From CAYLHF01 sp964383365 (lineage in GTDB: Bacteria > Bacteroidota > Rhodothermia > Rhodothermales > UBA10348), in the NCBI GenBank assembly GCA_964383365.1, contig CAYLHF010000028.1, positions 1-39,003 of the forward strand: a stretch of DNA of 39,003 nt, written 5' to 3'. A program made the translations under genes and the position numbers. The notes under the pieces are model-generated. The model was not told the DNA's origin and ran no database searches. It saw nothing but the letters and a program-made list of their open reading frames with translations. Of the stretch, positions 25,352 through 33,421 are shown one piece after another. Position 1 is the stretch's first letter; every line of letters begins with the position of its first letter.

Positions 25352-26767
25352 ATGTTTAAGTTGATTCTGGACAAGGAGTTACGCGAGATTATAGGAACAA
25401 CGAAGTTCGCTGTTACCTTCGGAGTCTGCGCCATTCTCATACTGCTTGCATTCTATGTGGGTGCAAGGAACTATCAGGTCAGCGTTGACGAGTTTGAGGC
25501 TGCCAGGACCGAGAACTTGAAGCAGATGGAAGGGCTTACCGAGTGGCGGCAGGTGGAGCATAGAATTTTTCTTCCGCCACAACCACTTGCAGCTCTCGTC
25601 AGCGGAGTATCGAATGACATTGGGCGGACCATTTCCGTGCAGTCCAGAGGCGAGTTGAAAGCGGGGGGTAGCCGGTTTAATGAAGACCCTATCTACGCGG
25701 TATTTCGATTTCTGGATCTGGAGTTCATTTTTACTATTGTTCTGTCCCTGTTTGCCATTCTCTTCGGATTTGACGCCATCAATGGAGAAAAACAGCGCGG
25801 GACATTGCGATTATCCTTCGCAAACGCCGTACCGAGGGACCAGTACATACTTGGTAAAGTGGTCGGATCCTTCGTTGCCCTCGTCGTACCCCTCCTGATT
25901 CCGATACTGATCGGAGGCGTTCTGCTGCCCGTCATGGGGGTGCCTATGGATGCGGATTCCTGGTACCGACTCGCCATGATTATCGTGGCCGGCATTCTAT
26001 ATTTCGGTGTCTTTCTGACGCTGTCCGTGTTTATCTCTTCGCTGACCAAGAAATCATCGTCATCTTTTCTGGTTCTGCTGGTCGTCTGGGTCGTCCTGGT
26101 CCTGGTCATTCCGCGTGCGTCGGTTCTGATTGCCGGACGTGCAGTCGAGGTCCCCAGCGTGGATCAGGTTGATTACGAGAAAGGTAAATATTCGCGCCAG
26201 CTCTTCTCAGAACAGATGGAACAGATGAATACGTTTCTTTCTGAAAACGCTGTGGGTGACGATCATCAGGCGTTTATGACCAAGATGCAGGAGTTTTCAA
26301 AAAAGCAGGGTGATGAAAGACAGGCAAGAATTGATATTTTTGCAGAACAGATCAATGAACAGCGGCGCAATAAGTCAGAAGCCAGACAGAAGCTCGCGCT
26401 CGCTCTGTCGAGAATTTCACCCAATGCTTCGTTCTCGCTTGCGTCAGCGGATCTGGCGTCAACATCACTCGAATTAAGGTCCTCGTATCTGGATGCTGCC
26501 AACGCGTACCGAGCGCAATACGCCGAGTTTATGGTAAGTAAAGGCGTTGATCAGAGCGGATTTCGGATTTCCTTCCAACACGGAAACGACGAAGATGAAC
26601 CGCCTCCTCCGATCGATCCTCGCGAAATTCCGGTATTCGAGTATCAACCGGCATCTGTTGAAGCTGCTATCGGAGCATCGCTCCCGGATCTTGGATTGCT
26701 CGCTATTTTCAATCTCCTCTTTATTGCAGGGTCGTTCATCGCGTTTCTTCGATATGATGTCCGTTAG
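25352..26767 (+). CDS. ABC-2 type permease 2 of the three-permease cassette
   Basis: A 471-residue permease. The ATG at 25352 (MFKLILDKELREIIGTTKF) matches the start of permease 3; an upstream ATG at 25247 would overlap the ATPase gene and add 35 unrelated residues. First helix about 17-38, extracytoplasmic region containing FVVEH-like positions with RIFLPPQPLAALVSGVSNDIG, helix block about 150-295 with INGEKQRGTLRLSFANAVPRD, a second extracytoplasmic helical region (about 300-425) and a last helix ending FLRYDVR. It is clearly closer to permease 3 than to permease 1 (shared motif SGV..D.GR near 100). Probably pairs with itself or permease 3 around the ATPase dimer. Confidence 0.9.
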   Translation: MFKLILDKELREIIGTTKFAVTFGVCAILILLAFYVGARNYQVSVDEFEAARTENLKQMEGLTEWRQVEHRIFLPPQPLAALVSGVSNDIGRTISVQSRGELKAGGSRFNEDPIYAVFRFLDLEFIFTIVLSLFAILFGFDAINGEKQRGTLRLSFANAVPRDQYILGKVVGSFVALVVPLLIPILIGGVLLPVMGVPMDADSWYRLAMIIVAGILYFGVFLTLSVFISSLTKKSSSSFLVLLVVWVVLVLVIPRASVLIAGRAVEVPSVDQVDYEKGKYSRQLFSEQMEQMNTFLSENAVGDDHQAFMTKMQEFSKKQGDERQARIDIFAEQINEQRRNKSEARQKLALALSRISPNASFSLASADLASTSLELRSSYLDAANAYRAQYAEFMVSKGVDQSGFRISFQHGNDEDEPPPPIDPREIPVFEYQPASVEAAIGASLPDLGLLAIFNLLFIAGSFIAFLRYDVR

Positions 26768-26796
26768 ATAAAGAACACATTCAGTCCAGAGATACC

Positions 26797-28263
26797 ATGC
26801 TCAAGCTCCTGATTGAAAAAGAACTCAAGAACATTCTCCAGAGTCCGAAATTTGTCGCGACATTCGCCGTCTGCTCTGTCCTCATTCTGGTGAGCGTATT
26901 CATCGGCGTACAGGAATATCGGTCCTCGGTCCGGGCGTACGAGACGGCCAATGGACTGGTCAAGCAACAGATCGCGGAAGCGACATCTTTCTGGATGGTC
27001 TCCAACAGGGTGTATCGTAAACCATCGCCCATGCAAATTTTTGTGTCGGGCGTAAATTTTGACGTTGGAAGGGTTTCGCGTATTGATACCCGATCGGATG
27101 TAAAACTGGTTCAGAGCCCATACTCCGACGAACCGCTTTTCGCCGTCTTCCGTTTTATCGATCTTTCATTCATCGTACAGGTAGTCCTTTCGCTGTTCGC
27201 CATTTTGTTCACATACGATGCCGTAAATGGGGAAAAGGAGAGCGGAACGCTGGCGCTCACACTCTCAAACGCAGTTCCCAGGGGTAAATTTCTTTTTTCA
27301 AAATTTGCGGGCTCCTGGCTGGCGCTGACTGTCCCATTACTGATTCCACTTCTGATCGGATTGTTACTGGTCATTGTTTTCAACGTACCTATGGACGGTA
27401 GTACCTGGGCCAAAATTCTGACGCTTCTGGCCGTCTCCATTCTGTATTTCACGTTCTTTATCGCTCTGGGGCTCCTCGTTTCATCCATGACCCGGAGATC
27501 GTCTGTCTCGTTTCTGATTCTACTGGTCATCTGGATAGGGTTGGTCCTCATCGTACCCCGGGGAGCTACTATGGCGGCTGGCCAACTCATTCACGTTCCG
27601 ACGGTATCCGAAATAGACTCTCAGAAGGATCGATATCGGACCGACAAAACCAATGAGCAGACGGAGGAAAGGAGTGCGAAGTGGACCGAACGCATGAAGG
27701 CGGTAGAAGGGAAAACACAAGACGAACGACGAGCATATTTTGATCAGAACCGGTCTGCATGGCGGGAAGAAGACGATGAGAAACGGGATCAGATGGAGGC
27801 GGAAATTGCCGATCATGACCGGCTTTTGAATGAGGGACTTCGAAACGCAAAGAGTGAGCAGGAAAATCTGGCCTTCATCCTGTCACGATTCTCACCGGCA
27901 TCTGCATATCAGCTCGCTGCGATGAATCTCGCAGGGACCAATACGTCGATCAAGAAGCGATATGAGGATCAGATGACGGCATACAAAGAGTCGTTTTCGA
28001 AATATGTGTCGGAAAAGCAGCGTATTGAGAGGGAAAAAAGAATGGAAGAGGCCAGGAAATCAGGAGGCGGGAGGCGTATAATGTTTATGGGAAGTGGGGC
28101 AGAACCCGTTGATGCGAGCGACATGCCCAGATTTACAGAATCGAAAGAACCGATAGCCGCCGTCCTCGGGCCATCGATTCTGGATTTGGGTTTGCTTTCT
28201 CTTTTCACGCTTCTGGCCTTTGTAGGAGCATTTCTGGCATTTCTCCGATATGATGTTCGGTAG
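26797..28263 (+). CDS. ABC-2 type permease 3 of the three-permease cassette
   Basis: A 488-residue permease starting MLKLLIEKELKNILQSPKF, 29 bases after permease 2. The architecture is the same: first helix about 18-38, extracytoplasmic region with RVYRKPSPMQIFVSGVNFDVG, five-helix block with VNGEKESGTLALTLSNAVPRG, a longer and strongly charged second extracytoplasmic region (about 265-440, EQTEERSAKWTERMKAVEG) predicted to be helical, then a last helix and FLRYDVR. Basic residues before the last helix (GGGRRIMFMG) are a local feature. Pyruvate kinase follows after only 23 bases. Confidence 0.9.
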   Translation: MLKLLIEKELKNILQSPKFVATFAVCSVLILVSVFIGVQEYRSSVRAYETANGLVKQQIAEATSFWMVSNRVYRKPSPMQIFVSGVNFDVGRVSRIDTRSDVKLVQSPYSDEPLFAVFRFIDLSFIVQVVLSLFAILFTYDAVNGEKESGTLALTLSNAVPRGKFLFSKFAGSWLALTVPLLIPLLIGLLLVIVFNVPMDGSTWAKILTLLAVSILYFTFFIALGLLVSSMTRRSSVSFLILLVIWIGLVLIVPRGATMAAGQLIHVPTVSEIDSQKDRYRTDKTNEQTEERSAKWTERMKAVEGKTQDERRAYFDQNRSAWREEDDEKRDQMEAEIADHDRLLNEGLRNAKSEQENLAFILSRFSPASAYQLAAMNLAGTNTSIKKRYEDQMTAYKESFSKYVSEKQRIEREKRMEEARKSGGGRRIMFMGSGAEPVDASDMPRFTESKEPIAAVLGPSILDLGLLSLFTLLAFVGAFLAFLRYDVR

Positions 28264-28286
28264 CCCATATTCAGTTCGAAGTACGA

Positions 28287-29693
28287 ATGATTCGACGAAC
28301 CAAGATTGTTTGCACCATCGGACCGGCGAGTTCTGACGAAGACACGTTGCGGATGCTGATGCTTAAGGGGATGGATGTGGTCCGTCTAAATCTTTCGCAC
28401 GGAGCCCACGCCGATCATGCCGCTTTAATTGACCGAGTCAGACGAGTCTCTGAAGAACAGTCCTGTGTGATTCCTCTTCTACTCGATCTACAGGGTCCCA
28501 AGATCAGGATCGGTCAGATTACCGAAGGATCATGTACCCTGGTCGAAGGATCGCTCGTAAAGATCTCAACGGACCTCGAAAGAGCCGGGAATTCGGATGG
28601 TTTCGGGGTTGATTATCCCGGTCTGATCTCGGACGTACAGGTGGGAGGGCAGATTCTGCTGGATGACGGGCGTCTCGAACTCCAGGTGACGGAAATATCG
28701 GACGCGCATCTGGTCGCCTCCGTGGTTTCAGGGGGAGTATTATCGTCCCGTAAGGGAGTGAATTTACCCCATATCAAGACAGCGGCACCGGCCCTTACAG
28801 AAAAGGATCTGCGAGACCTGGATTTTGCGCTCGAACACGGCGTGGATATGATCGCGCTCTCCTTCGTTCGACACGAATCCGATGTGCTGGATCTGAAAAA
28901 AAGGATATCAGGATCGTCACCTCGACCAATGATCATCGCGAAAATTGAAAAACCTGAAGCCGTGGATCGCATCGATGCCATCATCGAGGAGGCTGATGGC
29001 ATCATGGTCGCGAGGGGAGATCTTGGAATCGAGATGCCATTGTCGAAAGTACCGGGAACACAGAAGCGGATCATAAAAAAATGTCTGGTCGCGGCTAAAC
29101 CGGTGATTACGGCTACTCAGATGCTTGAGAGTATGATCGAACAACCACGACCGACCCGGGCGGAAGTGAGTGATGTTGCGAATGCAGTCCTTGACGGAAG
29201 CGATGCGGTGATGCTTTCGGGCGAGACGGCGATGGGCAAGTATCCGATCAGAGCCGTGGAAGTCATGTCGCGTGTTATTAAGGAGGCAGAAAACCACGCA
29301 GTCGCACATGTTCTACCGGAAGAACTTGCGGGTGGCACGACGCTCGCCGTCGCACGTACCGCACATGCGCTCGCACGGCAGACGCCGGCTCGCGCAATTG
29401 TATGTCTTACCGCCTCCGGGGCAACGGCCAGATCCATTGCGCGTCATCGTCCGTCCGTCCCCGTGTATGCCTTCACAGATGACGAATGTATCCTGGGTCA
29501 ATTGGCCCTCACGTGGGGAACAAAAGGATTTTATATTCCTTTCCAGTGCGATACGGACAAGGGGATTGCCCTCGTTCACCAGACGCTCAAAGATCGCGAA
29601 CTGGTTGAAGAGGGGGATCTTGTGGTCATCACGGCCGGAATGCCCCTTCCGGCAAAAGGGAGGACCAACATGGTCCAGGTAAGTAGAATCTAG
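28287..29693 (+). CDS. pyk: Pyruvate kinase
   Basis: A 468-residue cytoplasmic glycolytic enzyme that makes pyruvate and ATP from phosphoenolpyruvate and ADP. Seen: RRTKIVCTIGPAS start, MDVVRLNLSHG, LLDLQGPKIRIG, the B domain, the active-site Lys/Glu segment IIAKIEKPEAVDRID, DGIMVARGDLGIEMP, TRAEVSDVANAVLDGSDAVM and LSGETAMGKYP. The C-terminal domain is complete (IVCLTASGATARSIARHRP), with no PEP-utiliser extension. It sits 23 bases behind the ABC cassette in the same direction and could be read from the same transcript, though a functional link is not obvious. Confidence 0.97.
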   Translation: MIRRTKIVCTIGPASSDEDTLRMLMLKGMDVVRLNLSHGAHADHAALIDRVRRVSEEQSCVIPLLLDLQGPKIRIGQITEGSCTLVEGSLVKISTDLERAGNSDGFGVDYPGLISDVQVGGQILLDDGRLELQVTEISDAHLVASVVSGGVLSSRKGVNLPHIKTAAPALTEKDLRDLDFALEHGVDMIALSFVRHESDVLDLKKRISGSSPRPMIIAKIEKPEAVDRIDAIIEEADGIMVARGDLGIEMPLSKVPGTQKRIIKKCLVAAKPVITATQMLESMIEQPRPTRAEVSDVANAVLDGSDAVMLSGETAMGKYPIRAVEVMSRVIKEAENHAVAHVLPEELAGGTTLAVARTAHALARQTPARAIVCLTASGATARSIARHRPSVPVYAFTDDECILGQLALTWGTKGFYIPFQCDTDKGIALVHQTLKDRELVEEGDLVVITAGMPLPAKGRTNMVQVSRI

Positions 29694-29803
29694 ACACAGT
29701 ACGTGATTCGGTACGGCGGCTGATAGAGCGTTACCATTCCCAAGAAATTCAGACGATTACCACCGGCAGATAAACAATGATCTGCCGATGTTGCTGGCTC
29801 ACT

Positions 29804-32800
29804 ATGTACCGACGCATCGCGTATTTATTCTTCCTGTCGCTAAGTGTTTCCGCCTGTGGATCGGGATCATTTGTTGGAAAGCGGTTTGATAATTTCACTG
29901 CGTATTACAACAAATTCTACAATGCCAGGAAATCGTTCGATTCTGGCTATCGGAATATTCAGCGACCCGATGACCCGATTGACAGAGATCGTTTCATCCC
30001 GCTCTTCGTGCGACCGTCCGGAAATTCGACCGTTCGCGAATTCGACAATGCGATAAAGAAGAGTGCAGACGTGCTCAGAGAGCATCCGGATTCCAAATGG
30101 GTCGATGATGCACTGTTGCTGATTGGAAAATCGTATTTCTACCAGGAAGCGTTTGTGGGTGCCCTGCAGAAGTTCAGGGAAGTGGTAGACATGCAAACAG
30201 ATCTGGAGAATGAAGGCCGGTTCTGGTTGGCCCGTACGTTGATTACGAGCGGTTCGCTCGATGAAGCGTTTGAAGAGCTTCAGGAGAGTCTGGGACGAGA
30301 GGACGTTCCGGGAAAATGGAGAGGTCTTTTTCAATTGGCACTGGGAGAGCTCCACGTAGTCAAGTCCGAGTGGCTTCTCGCCGCAAACGCACTTTCTACC
30401 GGACTGGAACATGCGAAGGACAAGGAAATTGCCGGTCGCGCCCGGTTTTTACTTGGACAGGTATACGAAACGATGGGCCGTTACGACGATGCCGTCGAGG
30501 CATACAACGATGTCCGTAAATCAAATCCTGTATATGAACTGTCATATGCCGCCCGGATAAGTGCCATCCGCGTTGCCGGGATGCATGGAGACGATGTCCG
30601 TGCCCTGAAGGAACTCCGGAAAATGGAGCGCGATGACAAGAATTATGATTACGGATCTGAACTGGCCTTCTTCCGGGCCCGCATCCTTCAGTCCGCCGGA
30701 TACATTGACGAAGCGTTCGATGTGTATCACGAAATTCTATACGATGAACGGCCGATGTCAAACCTGGGCAAGGTTAAAGGGCGTATTCACTATGCTCTTG
30801 GGGAATTGTATCGAGACATCGACCACGACTACATAATGGCCGCGGCCTATTTCGATACGGCCGCTGCCAGTCTACAGAGGCCCGCGGCAGCCCGATCGGG
30901 AAATCGCACGACGAGTACGATTCAGTATTCGAGCGAAGCGATCGTGGACCTTGAAGAACTGAAGGCCAATTTTGGGGGTCTCGCTTCCGTGTCAAAAGAT
31001 GTTGCACGTATGGATTCGTTGCTCTGGCTGGGTCGAATGGATCAGGAAGAGTTCGATACCAAGCTGCTTGAGATACGAAAACTGCGCGCCGAGAAGTTGG
31101 AAGCCCAGCGTAAACTTCGAGAGGAAAGGGAGCGGCAACAGCAATTTCAGCAGACGGCGACCGCCGATGATCCGTTTCTGAATCGTGGATTACCACCAGG
31201 TAAAGTGATACCCACGTTAGGTGATCCAACAGGCCGAGCGTCTGGATTTCTTTTCCACAGGGATCCTTCCCGACTGCAGGACGGCCAGTCGAATTTCCGG
31301 CTGAAGTGGGGCGATCGACCGATGGTTCCGAATTGGAGGCGACTCTCGGCTATTTCCGGAAGTGGAGTAGGTTCTGTTGTATCCGAAACGGAAACCACTG
31401 ACGACGAAGCTGCATTGGGAAAAGACGAACTGCCTGAAGTGGATATCTCGTCGGTTCCCAGAGACTCGGTGAGCCAGGTGCGGATGGAGTCTACCCTGGC
31501 TGTCGCCCGTTACGAGTTGGGTAATCGCCTGTTTCTTGCTATGGGTCGGCCCGATTCGGCGGTGGTTTGGTACCGAAGGGTTGTTGAAGAAAACGCGGAG
31601 GAACCTGTCGCCAAACGGGCACTCTACGCTCTCGCTGAGGTGCAAAAAGCGTTAGGGGATTCTCTTTCGGCAGAACGTATTTACAACCGGATTCTCGAAG
31701 CTGATCCGGAATCTGATTTTGCCGTGCGGATAAGAAGGCAGAGAGGAAGTGGGGAAGAAATTGTAGAATCCGATTCCTCTGCCGTTGCCGACGCACACTA
31801 TGAGAGGGTTTTTGCAACCGTAGAGACTGATTCTTCAGAAGCCGGAATCGATGGGCTCCTCCGCGTTGTCGCATCATATCCTGGCATGGACGTTCGGGCC
31901 CGCGCGCTTCTGGCGGCCGGAAGGTTGCACATGCTCGTCGCTCGCTCTGACACCACGATTCTTTTTGGGCCTGTCCCGACGACTGTTTCAGATTCTATCC
32001 TGGCTCAGATCTGGCCTGACAAATTCTTTTTTAATACCAGAAAGAGTGTCGCGGCGGCAGCGGACAGTCTGGGCGCCGAGGGCCTCGCGGCGGCAGCGGA
32101 TAGTCTGGGCGCCGAGGGCCTTGCGGCGGCAGCGGATAGTCTGGGCGCCGAGGGCCTCGCGGCGGCAGCGGACAGTCTGGGCGCCAGCGAATTCGAAGCC
32201 CCGAAAAATGACCGGGTGGAGACCGTTCCGGATGACTCCACGAAGTCTACCCAACAGGAGCCCACGTTCGATCAGGATGCGATTGAACGTCCAGTCCTCA
32301 TCATCCAGGACTTTTTTAATGCGGTGATCAGAGACTTTCCGAGGACACCATTCGCCATTCAAGCTGAATCGACGCTGGATGCGATTGCCGAACTTCGCCT
32401 CGTTTCTCCAGACAGTCTATTCGTATCAGATTCGCTCGCTCTGGCTACAGATTCTATCGGCACTCGGGCTGATTCGCTCGGTATTCTCTCGGATTCTCTC
32501 GGATTCGCTGCAATGACAGACTCACTCGACGTACCGGCTAGACAGGATTCCACCGGGCAGATGGCGCACCGGGACTCGAGGAAAATCGTCCGGGCGGAGG
32601 TCTCCGATTCGGTCTCGGTAGTAGGTCAGTACGCCGGCGCTGCCATTCAAAATCAGCCGGGGGACGAGCCGTCACCACCCGATGCCATTTCCAGATTAAA
32701 AAAGGCTCTTGCTGATTCTGCAGCTGCTGCGCGATTATCTGGAGTGCGAGGTATTCCTCCACCCAATAAACCGGCTGGGCGCGGTCTCGGTTCGGACAGC

Positions 32801-33154
32801 GAACGGGCGGCGAATCCATTTCTGGGCGATGAGAATGTTGAGTTTCAGGAATCCAGTGTTCTCAGGCCGCTCCTGACAACCGGTCTGCCTGATGAGGAAG
32901 CAACAGGATGGACGTTTCTTCTTGAGTTTTCTAGAGATATTGGATCTGCACAGCTAGCCAGAAAGCGATACGAGGCTGATCTGGACTCGACTGGCGTTCG
33001 GGTTCTGGTCCTGGTTGGTACAGAACGAGGACAACGAAAATACATTGTCGCGTGGGGACTTTTCGATGCGGCGGACGAGTTGAAATCTGCCATACAGAGG
33101 GCTCGAGAAAAACTCCCGGAAGAAAGCATTGTCCTCCACATGGTACCGCGGTGA
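29804..33154 (+). CDS. SprE/PorW-like TPR lipoprotein with SPOR domain
   Basis: About 1116 residues. The ATG at 29804 gives a compact lipoprotein signal (RRIAYLFFLSLSVSAC, Cys18 lipidated); the ATG at 29777 would add nine residues. The mature start GKRFDNFTAYYNKFYNARKSF resembles the N-terminus of SprE/PorW, a type IX secretion and gliding lipoprotein. TPR-like helices fill about 60-370 and 560-650. A disordered DSL-rich linker follows (about 740-920), containing a recent 12-residue tandem repeat (750-794). A C-terminal SPOR-like domain (about 1035-1116, WTFLLEFSRDIGSAQLARKR to the end) should bind denuded peptidoglycan. Probable role: a peptidoglycan-linked envelope lipoprotein of the secretion machinery. 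No other T9SS gene is in the window, so the system assignment is moderate. Confidence 0.75.
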   Translation: MYRRIAYLFFLSLSVSACGSGSFVGKRFDNFTAYYNKFYNARKSFDSGYRNIQRPDDPIDRDRFIPLFVRPSGNSTVREFDNAIKKSADVLREHPDSKWVDDALLLIGKSYFYQEAFVGALQKFREVVDMQTDLENEGRFWLARTLITSGSLDEAFEELQESLGREDVPGKWRGLFQLALGELHVVKSEWLLAANALSTGLEHAKDKEIAGRARFLLGQVYETMGRYDDAVEAYNDVRKSNPVYELSYAARISAIRVAGMHGDDVRALKELRKMERDDKNYDYGSELAFFRARILQSAGYIDEAFDVYHEILYDERPMSNLGKVKGRIHYALGELYRDIDHDYIMAAAYFDTAAASLQRPAAARSGNRTTSTIQYSSEAIVDLEELKANFGGLASVSKDVARMDSLLWLGRMDQEEFDTKLLEIRKLRAEKLEAQRKLREERERQQQFQQTATADDPFLNRGLPPGKVIPTLGDPTGRASGFLFHRDPSRLQDGQSNFRLKWGDRPMVPNWRRLSAISGSGVGSVVSETETTDDEAALGKDELPEVDISSVPRDSVSQVRMESTLAVARYELGNRLFLAMGRPDSAVVWYRRVVEENAEEPVAKRALYALAEVQKALGDSLSAERIYNRILEADPESDFAVRIRRQRGSGEEIVESDSSAVADAHYERVFATVETDSSEAGIDGLLRVVASYPGMDVRARALLAAGRLHMLVARSDTTILFGPVPTTVSDSILAQIWPDKFFFNTRKSVAAAADSLGAEGLAAAADSLGAEGLAAAADSLGAEGLAAAADSLGASEFEAPKNDRVETVPDDSTKSTQQEPTFDQDAIERPVLIIQDFFNAVIRDFPRTPFAIQAESTLDAIAELRLVSPDSLFVSDSLALATDSIGTRADSLGILSDSLGFAAMTDSLDVPARQDSTGQMAHRDSRKIVRAEVSDSVSVVGQYAGAAIQNQPGDEPSPPDAISRLKKALADSAAAARLSGVRGIPPPNKPAGRGLGSDSERAANPFLGDENVEFQESSVLRPLLTTGLPDEEATGWTFLLEFSRDIGSAQLARKRYEADLDSTGVRVLVLVGTERGQRKYIVAWGLFDAADELKSAIQRAREKLPEESIVLHMVPR
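32051..32185 (+). repeat. 36-bp in-frame tandem repeat in the SprE-like gene
   Basis: Three full 36-bp units (32051-32086, 32087-32122, 32123-32158) and a 27-bp partial fourth (32159-32185) encode AAAADSLGAEGL. Units differ only at silent C/T positions, so expansion is recent. The segment is much more GC-rich than its surroundings. It is likely length-variable between strains. Confidence 0.95.
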
Positions 33155-33249
33155 TTTCGGCAGATGCCGGGTGGGCGGCGGCCTGGTCTTTGATCCGGAC
33201 AGGCCCTGTTTTGAGGGGCCTGACAGCGGATGAACTGGAACCAAAACAG

Positions 33250-33281
33250 CAGGGTCGGGTACCCCGCTCCCTGTTAATTTT
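33250..33281 (+). terminator. Weak intrinsic terminator after the SprE-like gene
   Basis: CAGGG-T-CGGG pairs with CCCG-CT-CCCTG (33250-33273), nine pairs with a small internal loop and a 3-base apical loop, followed by TTAATTTTG. It lies about 95 bases after the stop. A second stem, CAGGCCC (33200-33206) with GGGCCTG (33216-33222), lies upstream. The U-tract is imperfect. Confidence 0.4.
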
Positions 33282-33421
33282 GAACAGCCCGGCTAAGAAT
33301 GCCGTGTCAGATTACAACGATTTGATGAATCGTGAATCTGACTCGATCTGATCGCGTAAGACCGATACCATCTCAAATCATGATGCGCCGCGACGGTAGT
33401 GGTGCCCTTTGGAAGGCCAGT

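Noticed and set aside
29700..29716. GTAC-flanked short inverted repeat after pyk
   Set aside because: The arms are only 4 bp of a self-complementary word and no U-tract follows, so it is not supported as a terminator.
32051..32185. CRISPR-like direct repeats
   Set aside because: Units are contiguous with no unique spacers, are in frame and encode a peptide repeat, so this is a coding tandem repeat.
32005..32362. Minus-strand frames across the 36-bp repeats
   Set aside because: A repeat of 12 codons leaves every frame open, so these are composition artefacts of the SprE-like gene's repeat.
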